From Rhodobacterales bacterium (GTDB taxonomy: Bacteria > Pseudomonadota > Alphaproteobacteria > Rhodobacterales > Rhodobacteraceae): DNA of 64,000 bases. The translations under genes were made by a program, and so were the position numbers. The stretch lies in assembly GCA_002746935.1 (NCBI GenBank), contig PDRW01000024.1:32355-96354 (forward strand), written 5' to 3'. This document shows, piece after piece, positions 56,303 through 64,000 of the stretch. Below the pieces are notes generated by a model. That model was not told the origin of the DNA and searched no databases. It worked only from the letters and a program-made list of their open reading frames with translations. How positions within the stretch are numbered: position 1 is the first letter of the stretch; each line of letters begins with the position of its first letter.

Positions 56303-57468
56303 CGCACCCGCCCCTGGGCGAAAATGTCGTCGATCCGCCCCTGCGGCCGCGTCCGGGTAAAGGCCAGCAGCATCCCCACCGCAAGTCCCGTGGCCACCAG
56401 CGACGAGCCGCCATAGCTCACGAAGGGCAGGGTCATGCCCTTTGCGGGCAGCAGCCGCACCGCCACCCCGAGGTTGATCAGCGCCTGCACCCCGAACATG
56501 CCCGCAAGCCCGGTGCCCGCGAGCCGGATGAACGGGTCGCGTTCGTGGATCAGCCGGTAGAAGCTGCGCACCACCACCAGCGCATAAAGCCCGATGATCA
56601 GCAGCACCAGCAGCAGCCCGTATTCTTCCGCCGCCACCGCGATGATGAAATCGGTATGCGCATCGGGCAGCGACCATTTCACCACCCCCTCGCCGACCCC
56701 GACACCGAAAAATCCGCCCTCGCGGATTGCGTCGGTGGCGTAGCCGAGCTGGGTGCGCGGGTCGAGGTCGGGGCTGAAGAAGCCGTCGATCCGGCGGGCG
56801 AAATGTTCCGAATGCTGATAGGCAACCACGCCCCCCAGCACCACCGCGCCCGCCGCCGCGACGATCAGGATGTAGGAGGCCCCGGCCACGAAATACATCA
56901 CCCCCCAGCCGAACAGCACCAGCACCGACTGGCCGAAGTCGGGCTGCATCGCCAGAAAGCCCACGACCACCATGGTCACCACCAGCGAAATCGCCCGGCC
57001 CGGCGGCGCGCCGATCTGGAAACTCGCGGCCATCAGCCAGGCGATGGTGATGACATAGACCGGCTTGAGAAATTCCGAGGGCTGCAGCGAAGCGAAGCCC
57101 AGCGAATACCAGCGCACCGCGCCCTTGCCGAAATCGGTGCCGAACAGCGGCAGCAGCGCCAGCGCGGCAAAGGCGGCGACAAAACCGATCACCCCGAGAC
57201 GGCGCACCAGCGCGGGGCGCATCATCGTGGTGAGAAACATCGCCACGAAAGCGATGCCGCCGAACAGCAGCTGGCGCCCCACATAGTGAAACGGCGCCAC
57301 CCCGTTGCGTTCGGCCAGCGGCGGGCTGGAGGCGAGGCCGAGCAGCAGCCCGATCCCGAACAACAAAAGAACGGCCGAAACCGACCATTTGTCGATCGTG
57401 CGCCACCATCTGGGCAGGATCGGGTCTCCGTCCTGCCGCGATGCCGCGCCATATACCATTTCGGTCAT
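56299..57468 (-). CDS. ftsW: Peptidoglycan glycosyltransferase / lipid II polymerase FtsW
   Basis: FtsW is a SEDS-family polymerase that makes septal glycan strands with FtsI. The 389 aa protein has ten predicted membrane spans. SEDS motifs are visible: [14 protein letters not shown], the [15 protein letters not shown] segment with the catalytic Asp region, [19 protein letters not shown], and [19 protein letters not shown] near the end. It is the first gene of the ftsW-murG-murC overlap set. Confidence 0.95.
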   Translation of the reverse strand: MTEMVYGAASRQDGDPILPRWWRTIDKWSVSAVLLLFGIGLLLGLASSPPLAERNGVAPFHYVGRQLLFGGIAFVAMFLTTMMRPALVRRLGVIGFVAAFAALALLPLFGTDFGKGAVRWYSLGFASLQPSEFLKPVYVITIAWLMAASFQIGAPPGRAISLVVTMVVVGFLAMQPDFGQSVLVLFGWGVMYFVAGASYILIVAAAGAVVLGGVVAYQHSEHFARRIDGFFSPDLDPRTQLGYATDAIREGGFFGVGVGEGVVKWSLPDAHTDFIIAVAAEEYGLLLVLLIIGLYALVVVRSFYRLIHERDPFIRLAGTGLAGMFGVQALINLGVAVRLLPAKGMTLPFVSYGGSSLVATGLAVGMLLAFTRTRPQGRIDDIFAQGRVR

Positions 57469-57649
57469 GGAACCTGCCCGGGTCTGCCCGTTGTGCCTCG
57501 ATACTCCGGGTGTGCCCCCGGGTTATCCACAAGCCATATCGGATCAGGCGAGCCGGCGCCAGTTCTGATTGGCACCACGGTCGCGACGGGTGCAACAAGG
57601 CCACGCGCCGTTGCAGGCTTGCAAGGGGGCGGAGGGGACCGGGCGGGTT

Positions 57650-57824
57650 GGCACATGCTCGACGGGCCCTGCCCCGCCGCCCGCACCGGAGCGGGTCGGC
57701 ACATGCTCGACGGGCCCTGCCCGGCCCTTCGCACCGGAGCGACGCACGGCCCGGGCGGAAAACCCTTGCCACACCCGGGGCGGCCCGCCCCTCACCCCAC
57801 CCGGGGCGGCCCGCCCCTCACCCC
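57650..57824. repeat. Direct repeats upstream of ftsW
   Basis: Two sets: GGCACATGCTCGACGGGCCC at 57650 and again at 57698 (48-bp period, about 25 identical bases plus a following CACCGGAGCG match), and a 26-bp unit beginning ACCCGGGGCGGCCCGCCCCT at 57773 and 57799, exact and adjacent, the second reaching the end of the EamA gene. No gene is visible in 57469-57817. Confidence 0.85.
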
Positions 57825-58771
57825 CTGTCCCGACGTCGCCTTGCCCGGCCCGCGCCACCAGCACGCGCCTCGCGCCAGATGATCAGAATGCCCGCCACCA
57901 CCACCAGCGCCGCGCCGGTCAGGGTCTGGCCGGTCGGCACCTCGCCGAATACCGCATAGCCGACCGCAATGGCGAACAGCATCGACACATAGTCGAACGG
58001 CGCCACCACCGAGGCGGGCGCGAAGCGGTAGGCCGAGGTCAACAGCCCCTGCGCCACACCGCCCAGCAGCCCCGCGCCGATCAGCAGCGCGGCATCCGGC
58101 AGCGCGGGGCGTACCCAGCCGAAGGGGATGGTGAACAGGCTGAACAGCGTCGAGGACAGGGTGAAATAGAACACCACCGTCGCGGCCCGCTCGGTGGCCG
58201 CCATCCGCCGCAGGATGATCTGCGCCAGCGCCGCGAAACCCGCGCTCATCAGCGCCAGCACCGCCCCCAGCGCCGCCGCCGTTCCCGCCGCGCCGCCGGA
58301 CAGTGCCGTGAGTTGCGGTGCCAGCACGATCGTTACCCCGGTCATGCCGAGGATCACGGCAGAGATCCGCACCGCGTGCACCTGTTCTCCGAGAAACACC
58401 GCCGCAAACACCACCGTGAGGATCGGCGCGGCATAGGAGAGTGCGGTCACCTCCGGCAGCGGCAGGCGTTGCAGCGCGGCAAAACCCAGGCCCATCGCCG
58501 AGGTGCCCACCACCCCGCGCCAGACATGGCTCATCGGGCGGGCCGTCCGCCAGCCGATGGCCAGTTCACCGCGCAAGGCCAGCCAGCCCAGGATCACCGG
58601 AAAGGCAAACAGCGACCGGAAGAACACCACCTCCCCCGGCGGCACCCGCCCGCCGGTGGTCTTGATCAGCACCTGCATCGCAAAAAAGGCGGTGACCGCG
58701 CCGAGCTTGAGGGCAATGCCGAGGGAAGGGGTCATGGGCAGCGTCTGATCCTTGAGCCACTCAAGCGTCAT
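57818..58771 (-). CDS. EamA/DMT-family transporter
   Basis: A 317 aa inner-membrane protein with ten predicted spans in two EamA repeats (about 15-145 and 160-300; for example VTALSYAAPILTVVFAAVFL and PFDYVSMLFAIAVGYAVFGE). The drug/metabolite transporter superfamily exports amino acids, nucleotides or other metabolites; the substrate is unknown. The start is uncertain: ATG at 58771 has no ribosome site, while ATG at 58735 (MTPSLGIAL) has AAGGA at some distance. It lies inside the dcw cluster between the acyltransferase and ftsW. Confidence 0.85.
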   Translation of the reverse strand: MTLEWLKDQTLPMTPSLGIALKLGAVTAFFAMQVLIKTTGGRVPPGEVVFFRSLFAFPVILGWLALRGELAIGWRTARPMSHVWRGVVGTSAMGLGFAALQRLPLPEVTALSYAAPILTVVFAAVFLGEQVHAVRISAVILGMTGVTIVLAPQLTALSGGAAGTAAALGAVLALMSAGFAALAQIILRRMAATERAATVVFYFTLSSTLFSLFTIPFGWVRPALPDAALLIGAGLLGGVAQGLLTSAYRFAPASVVAPFDYVSMLFAIAVGYAVFGEVPTGQTLTGAALVVVAGILIIWREARAGGAGRARRRRDRG

Positions 58772-58929
58772 GCTAAAAACCTGAATCGCTTAACGCTGCC
58801 TGAAATCAGAGATTTGGGCGCGTTAAGTGATGCTCTTTGTATCAGGTATTTCGCCAAACGCTATCAGGGGCTGTTGCACAACGTCAGTCCCTGAAACGAG
58901 GCCGGCCGGCAAGGCTCCAGAAGAGTATT
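58772..58929. other. Gap with inverted repeats and IS-end-like sequence
   Basis: 158 bases between EamA and the acyltransferase gene. CTTAACGC and GCGTTAAG form an 8-bp inverted repeat about 25 bases apart (near 58789-58826). GGGGCTGTTGCACAA at about 58868-58883 resembles the ends of IS5-type elements and is enclosed by CAGGG/CCCTG. No gene. Confidence 0.4.
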
Positions 58930-60354
58930 TCAGGCAGATATTTCAGCCGGGCAATCCATCACCGCCGCCAGAGCCTCGCACGCCCGGGTGCGGCGCGTCA
59001 GGAGCCGGCGGCCCAGCGCCGCATCGCGCCCGAGCCGGCGCCAAGCGGCAAGGCCTGCGGCGAGCCGGCGGGCGCGGCCGGATACGGGCAACGCCAGCCA
59101 GACCGAAAGCGGCGCGGCCAGAAGCGCCGCCGCGGCCGCCAGCCCTCCCCCGGACCAGCCCCAGCCAGCCCCCCAGCCTGCGCCGGAGGCAACCCCGAGC
59201 GCCAGCGCCCAGAGCCCCCAGGTCGCGGGCAACAGAACCAGGCCGCCGAAGGCCATCCAGGTCATCTGCCGGTCGCGCGGCCGGGCGCGCGCAATGCGCC
59301 TGAGCAGCCACATTTGCGGGCCGTTGAAGACCAGGGCGACCAGCAGCACCGGCAGACCAGGCAGGAGCAGGGCGGTATCGGCGGCGAGCCGGGCACGGCC
59401 CGGCGGCGAGATGACATCGGAATCGGTCAAGCCCGCCTGGTCGAGCGCCCTGGCATAAGCCGTGAGCGAAGCGCGCAGCTCTTCGCGCGCCGGGCCGTCG
59501 CCGTCCGCCGCCAGCGCGGCCTGAAGCCCCCGCCGCGCGGCCACGATCGCGCCATATCCCGGCGCCCCTGCCCGGCCCCTGCCCGGCCCCGGAACGTCCC
59601 CGGAGACCGCCAGGATCTCGCCCCCAAGCGTGAGCACATGCCGCTCTTCCTCGCTGTCAAACCCGGGCGCCACGGCGGCAAGCGCCGCCTGAAGCCGCCC
59701 GGTGGCCGCGCGCAAGTGCTTGTCTCCATCGGGGCCGGCCAGCCGGACGGGGGGGCCGAAGCTGAAGGCCACACGGCCGCGCAAACGGGTTTTGGTCTCG
59801 TAATCCACCCCGAGCGGCACGATGGCGAGATCGAGCGGCCCATGGCGCTCTTCGGCAAATGCCGCGATCCGCGCGGTGCCGGTCCTGAACGGCAGAAGCT
59901 CGAGCCCGTCATGGGTGCGCCCCTCGGGAAAGACCGCCAGCACCCCGCCATCGGCGAGCAGCCGGGCAGCCTCGGCGAAACTGTCTTCGAGCGATCCCTC
60001 ATGCGCGCGTCCGTCCTGCCTGCGGAACACTTTCACCGAACCGCTCATGTCCATGAACGGGGCGACCGGCTTGTAATCCCACACCGTACTGGCGGCGAGA
60101 AAACGCGGGATCCGCGGCAGATGCGCCAGCAGCACCGCGCCGTCGATGATCGAGTTGGAATGATTCGCGATCAGCAGCACCGGGCCGCTGGCAGGCATAT
60201 GCCCGGGGTCGATGAGGTCGACCTCGCGAAACACCAGCCGCAGCACCAGGCGCGCAAAGCGGCGCAGCCCGGCGTCAAGACGCGGACGCGGCGTCTGGCC
60301 GCCCGGTCTCGGTTCAACCTGCATCGGTTCAGGCCGCGTCGGTTCAGGCCGCAT
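58930..60354 (-). CDS. PlsC-type 1-acylglycerol-3-phosphate acyltransferase-like protein
   Basis: A 474 aa protein from the ATG at 60354 (GCGAGGGCG upstream). The N-terminal half is a PlsC acyltransferase domain with the catalytic NHSNSIID (His65, Asp71) and the substrate motif FPEGRTHDG (142-150), and F/VxR as VKVFRRQDG. The C-terminal half has two or three membrane segments near 335-425 and a basic end. Enzymes of this set acylate glycerolipid precursors, mostly lysophosphatidate; the long C-terminal extension fits larger relatives of unclear substrate. The frame is open further upstream into a 39-bp minisatellite. Confidence 0.82.
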   Translation of the reverse strand: MRPEPTRPEPMQVEPRPGGQTPRPRLDAGLRRFARLVLRLVFREVDLIDPGHMPASGPVLLIANHSNSIIDGAVLLAHLPRIPRFLAASTVWDYKPVAPFMDMSGSVKVFRRQDGRAHEGSLEDSFAEAARLLADGGVLAVFPEGRTHDGLELLPFRTGTARIAAFAEERHGPLDLAIVPLGVDYETKTRLRGRVAFSFGPPVRLAGPDGDKHLRAATGRLQAALAAVAPGFDSEEERHVLTLGGEILAVSGDVPGPGRGRAGAPGYGAIVAARRGLQAALAADGDGPAREELRASLTAYARALDQAGLTDSDVISPPGRARLAADTALLLPGLPVLLVALVFNGPQMWLLRRIARARPRDRQMTWMAFGGLVLLPATWGLWALALGVASGAGWGAGWGWSGGGLAAAAALLAAPLSVWLALPVSGRARRLAAGLAAWRRLGRDAALGRRLLTRRTRACEALAAVMDCPAEISA

Positions 60355-60420
60355 CGGAACGCCCTCGCCGCACCGTGGGTGGCCCGGGGCGAAAGGCAAC
60401 TGGTCGCGGCCAGCCGGACC

Positions 60421-60588
60421 GATCCCTTCGTCCGCCAAGCCAGTCGGGCCAGCCGGGCCGATCCCTTCGTCGGCCAGGCCAGTCGGGCCGGGCGGGCCGG
60501 TCCCATCGTCCGCCTGGCCAGCCGGGCCGGGCGGGCCGGTCCCTTCGTCGGCCAGGCCAGTCGGGCCAGCCGGGCCGGTCCCTTCGGA
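60421..60588 (-). repeat. 39-bp minisatellite upstream of the acyltransferase gene
   Basis: Four copies of 39 bases (60421, 60460, 60499, 60538) and a partial fifth, each like GATCCCTTCGTCCGCCAAGC followed by CAGTCGGGCCAGCCGGGCC, with few differences between copies. The unit length is a multiple of 3, so frames stay open through it. It starts 67 bases before the acyltransferase start codon. Confidence 0.95.
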
Positions 60589-60979
60589 CGGACCTGTGGC
60601 CTTCCCTGCGCGTCACGGCTTGCGATGTTCCGTCGCTGGTCACCTCTCCCCCGGACTTGCGTTTCGGTGCAAACCCGCCGCCCGGATACGGCCCCGCCGG
60701 ACCATGGGTGCGATCCTGCCAGACCCTCACCGCCTTTCGGGGATCGCCTGAGGCTGCGGATTTGGTCCCTTGCCCTAACGCCGTCGCCGTGAGAGGCCAA
60801 CCCCAAAGCGCCGCCCGGCAGTGCAGGGCGGGGTGGCCAGACGCCTCCGGACAAACGGCCCCGGGGGAAAGATGCCCCCGGCCCGTGCGCCCCGGCCCAT
60901 GCGCCCCCGGACAGATGCGCGCCGGACAGATGCGCCCCCGGGGGGAGCGGGGCCGCATTGGCGCGGCGCATCCCGCCTA
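60589..60979. other. Gap between repeat and unknown gene
   Basis: 391 bases without a credible gene. Near 60905-60945 CGGACAGATGCGC occurs twice, and GC-rich inverted segments (CCCCGGGGG, CCCCCGG) suggest hairpins after the unknown minus-strand gene. No promoter can be named. Confidence 0.4.
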
Positions 60980-61600
60980 TTACGCGACCGGGCTTTGCAC
61001 CCGCATCACCAGAAACTTGAGCTCGGGGCCGACGAATTTTTCGGCGAAGGTGATGACCAGACCGGTTTCGAGCAGCTCTTCGAGCACCACCCGCAGCAGC
61101 ATCGGCGCGATTTCCATGAAGGGTTCGCGCAGCTTCGTGCGCTGGGCGTTGCCCAGAGACGCCCCGTAGGACGCATTGAAATGCTCGGCATTGGACCACG
61201 CCTTCAGCGCCCCATGCACGAAGGTCTCGCCGCGGGCGGTTTCCACCAGCCAGTTGAACACCGACAGCGGGATCTGCCAGACCTCGACCGGGTCATCGGA
61301 TTCGGCCAGGCAGCGGTCGAGCACCTCGCCGATGCGTTCGAGCTCCGCCGACACCGTTCCGGCAACCCTGGCAGGATCGGTCTCGTACCACTCAGGGTAT
61401 TGCGACATTCTGAGCTTGATCTTTTCGATCATCTTCTGCTCGGGCGTCTTGAACGCGTCCGGGTCGGTGCGGCGGCGGGCAATACCGTGCTCTTCGGCAT
61501 GCGGCGCCCTGGCATGGGCCAGCCGGGCCTTGTACTTGCCCCAGGTGGTGTCAGCCGCGCGGGCAATGCTTTCGGGAACCTCATGGGTGCGTTTTTTCAT
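60980..61600 (-). CDS. Conserved-looking hypothetical protein, 206 aa
   Basis: A 206 aa protein from the ATG at 61600, with GAGGACACCG before it. It starts MKKRTHEVPESIARAADT and is helical and charged, with KMIEKIKLRMSQYPEWYETD, a DRCLAESDDPVEVWQIPLS stretch, and a C-terminal hydrophobic segment LVITFAEKFVGPELKFLVM. No signal peptide, no metal or nucleotide motif. I do not recognise a family. It sits between the acyltransferase and murD, all on the minus strand. Confidence 0.6.
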   Translation of the reverse strand: MKKRTHEVPESIARAADTTWGKYKARLAHARAPHAEEHGIARRRTDPDAFKTPEQKMIEKIKLRMSQYPEWYETDPARVAGTVSAELERIGEVLDRCLAESDDPVEVWQIPLSVFNWLVETARGETFVHGALKAWSNAEHFNASYGASLGNAQRTKLREPFMEIAPMLLRVVLEELLETGLVITFAEKFVGPELKFLVMRVQSPVA

Positions 61601-61828
61601 CGGTGTCCTCTCTTCCGCGCCAGACCCTCCGGCCCTTTGCTTCGAGCGGTCGTCACTCCCCCACATCTCCGCGATACCCGCTACTGGCTCGCCGGACCGG
61701 GGAACGGCCGCAATATCCTGCATTACATATACTCCCATGCTTGGAGCCTTGGTAGGCTCGGCCAATGCAGGCCCGCCATGCCTGCACCGAAACGTTGTCA
61801 GCATAGGTGTCAGAGGTAAACGCGCGCT

Positions 61829-63232
61829 TTACGGCTGAAGGATTTCAAGCACCTCACGGGTGAAATCCTCGCCGCGGGCCTCGAAATCGGGGTATTGGTC
61901 GAAACTCGCCGCCGCGGGCGCCAGCAGAACGGTGTCGCCGGGCTCGGCCTCGGCCGCCGCGCGGGCCACGGCGGTGGCCATGTCGCCGCAGATCTCGTGC
62001 GGCGTGTCGCCAAGCTGGAGCGCGAAATCGCGGGCGGAATGGCCGATGAGATAGGCCTTGGCCACATGAGAGAGCCAGGGGGCAAGCCCGGCGATGCCGC
62101 CCTCCTTGCCGAGCCCGCCGGCGATCCAGCGCACCCGGTCGAAGGCCCGCAAGGCCGCCGCGGCGCTGTCGGCATTGGTGGCCTTGGAATCGTTGACGAA
62201 CCGCACCCCGTTCACCTCGCCGAGCATCTGCGAGCGGTGCGGCAGCCCGGCGAACCCCTCAAGCCCCGCCTCGATCAGCCGCGGCGCGAGGCCGAGGGCG
62301 CGCAGCGCCGCATAGGCCGCGCAGGCGTTCTGGTGGTTGTGGCGCCCCGGAAGCCCGGGCACGCCGCGCAGGTCGATCGAGGCGATCTGCCGGCCCTTGC
62401 GGGTCTCGGACAGGAAGCCCTTGCGGGCGAAAACCTGCCAGCCCGGGCCGGTGAGCTTCTGCGTGACCGACACCCGGATCACCCGGTCGTCGCCCGGGGC
62501 TTCGGCGAGCTGGCCGGCGAGATAGAGCCCCTCGGGCTCGTCCACCCCCACCACCGCCCGGTCGGGCCCGCCTTCGGCGAAGAGCCGCCGCTTGGCGGCG
62601 AAATAGCCGCCGCGGCCGCCGTGGCGGTCGAGATGGTCGGAGGAGAAATTGGTGAACACCGCGATGTCGGGGGTGAGCGCGCGGGCCAGATCGGTCTGGT
62701 AGCTCGACAGTTCCAGCACCACCACCTCGCCGTCACGGGCGGGCTCGATGTCGAACACCCCGCGGCCGATATTGCCCGCAAGCTGCGCCGGGCGCCCCGC
62801 ATGGGTGAGCAGGTGGTGGATCAGCGCCGCGGTGGTGGATTTGCCGTTGGAGCCGGTGACGGCGATGACCTTGGGCAGGGTCTCGAACTCGTCCCATTCC
62901 GGCGTGGCGAAGGAGCGGAAGAACAGCCCGATGTCATTGTCGACCGGCACGCCCTCGGCGCAGGCGCGCGCCAGATGCCGGTTGGGTTCGGGGTAGAGAT
63001 GGGGGATGCCGGGCGAGGTCACGAGTGCGGCCAGCCCGTCGAAAGCCTCGCGGCGGGAGAGGTCATGCAGGGTGAGGCCCTGCGCCCCGGCCCGGGCACG
63101 GGCTTCGGGGCTGTCGTCCCAGCACAGCGCCTCGGCGCCGCCCGCCTCCAGCGCCCGTGCAACCGCAAGGCCGGACCGGCCGAGCCCGAGCACCGCCACG
63201 CGTTTGCCTTCAAAACCCCGGACGGGAATCAC
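61829..63232 (-). CDS. murD: UDP-N-acetylmuramoylalanine--D-glutamate ligase
   Basis: MurD adds D-Glu to UDP-MurNAc-L-Ala using ATP. From the GTG at 63232 it is 467 aa; AAGGAGG stands exactly 8 bases upstream and settles this start against the longer open frame. The N-terminus has [15 protein letters not shown], the P-loop is [20 protein letters not shown], the metal site [11 protein letters not shown], then [13 protein letters not shown] and the C-terminal [15 protein letters not shown]. mraY, which usually precedes murD, is not found; an MFS transporter gene is upstream. Confidence 0.95.
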   Translation of the reverse strand: MIPVRGFEGKRVAVLGLGRSGLAVARALEAGGAEALCWDDSPEARARAGAQGLTLHDLSRREAFDGLAALVTSPGIPHLYPEPNRHLARACAEGVPVDNDIGLFFRSFATPEWDEFETLPKVIAVTGSNGKSTTAALIHHLLTHAGRPAQLAGNIGRGVFDIEPARDGEVVVLELSSYQTDLARALTPDIAVFTNFSSDHLDRHGGRGGYFAAKRRLFAEGGPDRAVVGVDEPEGLYLAGQLAEAPGDDRVIRVSVTQKLTGPGWQVFARKGFLSETRKGRQIASIDLRGVPGLPGRHNHQNACAAYAALRALGLAPRLIEAGLEGFAGLPHRSQMLGEVNGVRFVNDSKATNADSAAAALRAFDRVRWIAGGLGKEGGIAGLAPWLSHVAKAYLIGHSARDFALQLGDTPHEICGDMATAVARAAAEAEPGDTVLLAPAAASFDQYPDFEARGEDFTREVLEILQP

Positions 63233-63411
63233 AATACATACCTCCTTCAACCGGGCCACCTGCGACGGGCCCACCTGCGACCCGGAAACAGCAGCGCAAC
63301 GGCGTCGTGTTGCGGGTGTGCCGCGCCAGACCTGCGATTCAGATTTGCGCCAAACGCCTTGCCCCGTCCAGCCCCTGTCCAGCCCCGCGGCCGCAACGCC
63401 CGCCGGATCTC

Positions 63412-64000
63412 TCAGCTTTCGCCATGGCGCACCACCGGCACCAGCAGCGCCCCCAGCCCGACCAGCCCGAAGGCCGTGCCCGCCAGCACCATTGGCGCCA
63501 CGGGCCAGAGATCGAACAGCGCCGCGCCGATCAGTGGCCCGGTCATGCCGCCCAGCCCCTGCGCGGCGGAAATCGCGCCCGCCGCCTGGCCCTGCTCTTC
63601 GTGGCTCACCGCCACCGAGGCGCGCGCCGTCAGCCCGGCGAACATCCAGCCCGCGCCGAAACCCGCCAGCCCGTAAGAGGCGATCAACTGCCATTGCTCC
63701 GGCGCAAACGCGGCCCAGAGCGCCCCGGTCGCAGCGATCAGTGCCCCGCGGCTCACAAGCTGATCCGGCTTCCAGCCCAAGTGCCCAATGACCAGCTGCG
63801 CCGGGATCAGCGCCACGCCCACCGCGAACAGGGCCAACGCGGCCAGTTGGGTGGCTGCTTCCTTGTCCAGCCCGAAGCGCTGAACCGCGACAAAACCCAC
63901 AGTGATCTGCGCAATGCCGGTGGCAAAAACCGAGAAGAAGCCGAACAGGTTGGTAAACCGCACCCGCGCGTCAAACAGCGACATTTTCTTCGCCTCGCCG
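63412..64000 (-). CDS. MFS transporter, C-terminal part
   Basis: The frame stays open past the Met at 63984 to the right edge, so the N-terminal half lies outside. About 196 residues are seen, with five or six membrane segments ([92 protein letters not shown]), the second half of a major facilitator fold. Substrate unknown. The 179-bp gap to murD includes GTCCAGCCCC twice (about 63365-63388). Confidence 0.75.
   Translation of the reverse strand, partial: GEAKKMSLFDARVRFTNLFGFFSVFATGIAQITVGFVAVQRFGLDKEAATQLAALALFAVGVALIPAQLVIGHLGWKPDQLVSRGALIAATGALWAAFAPEQWQLIASYGLAGFGAGWMFAGLTARASVAVSHEEQGQAAGAISAAQGLGGMTGPLIGAALFDLWPVAPMVLAGTAFGLVGLGALLVPVVRHGES

Noticed and set aside
60355-61199. Minus-strand open frames running through the 39-bp minisatellite as a 13-residue repeat protein
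   Set aside because: The period is a multiple of 3 and GC-rich, so frames stay open by default; no start signal or conserved domain. The acyltransferase start at 60354 has a ribosome site.

Overview
This window is ordinary chromosome from a high-GC alphaproteobacterium, most likely of the family Rhodobacteraceae/Paracoccaceae (order Rhodobacterales). The pointers are: protein sequences of that type (RpoH with its RpoH box, B12-dependent NrdJ, DUF1489, DUF2484, DUF4389, a ycjX-GNAT-ycjF block), a division and cell-wall (dcw) cluster in alphaproteobacterial order, and a recurrent GC-rich palindromic intergenic element ending in GGGGGCAGCGCCCCC that I associate with this family. No plasmid, phage or CRISPR features were seen. 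The window starts inside a ppiD-like gene and ends inside an MFS transporter gene.

Layout. 1-2071 (+): 3' end of a periplasmic PPIase gene and trpE. 2232-6309 (-): fabF and mltG (translationally coupled), a small secreted phospholipase A2-like protein, and a 3-hydroxyisobutyrate-dehydrogenase-family oxidoreductase. 6413-9013 (+): a penicillin-acylase-family Ntn hydrolase. 9332-12148 (-): tadG and two TadE-like pseudopilin genes. 12511-14813 (+): oligoendopeptidase F and an overlapping small exported protein. 15093-17663 (-): a DUF4389 membrane protein, a Gfo/Idh/MocA oxidoreductase and rpoH with a readable promoter. 18090-23073 (+): valS, a DUF1992 protein and a HisC-like aminotransferase. 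Then tRNA-Gly(CCC), a decayed IS256-family element, and ileS (-). 27546-30546 (-) is the ycjX-GNAT-ycjF operon. 30682-35459 (+): truA, a Gly-rich DUF533/TerB-like protein, parE and an AT-richer orphan HEPN-like gene. 35482-39554 (-): a cardiolipin synthase and nrdJ. 39652-40086 (+): DUF1489. 40352-42040 (-): a ClC channel/transporter.

From 42416 to 63232 everything is on the minus strand. It holds the distal part of the dcw cluster, transcribed murD ... ftsW-murG-murC ... murB-ddl-ftsQ-ftsA-(74 aa ORF)-ftsZ, followed by bamD and recN. The products make the UDP-MurNAc-peptide precursor (MurB, MurC, MurD, Ddl), turn it into lipid II and polymerise it at the septum (MurG, FtsW), and assemble the divisome (FtsQ, FtsA, FtsZ). 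The cluster is interrupted. Three genes (an EamA transporter, a PlsC-type acyltransferase and an unknown 206 aa protein) sit between murD and ftsW. An unknown Ala/Ser-repeat protein and a tandem DUF2484 pair sit between murC and murB. lpxC, usually found between ftsZ and bamD, is absent there, and a strong terminator occupies the gap.

The least explained items are the Ala/Ser-repeat protein (52450-53736), the HEPN-like gene in an AT-rich islet (34638-35459), and several intergenic repeat structures: a 58-bp tandem repeat with nested hairpins after recN that has a diverged copy near the tRNA, a 39-bp minisatellite upstream of the acyltransferase, a 7-bp ATG-bearing repeat at the transposase start, and clustered perfect palindromes between cls and nrdJ.
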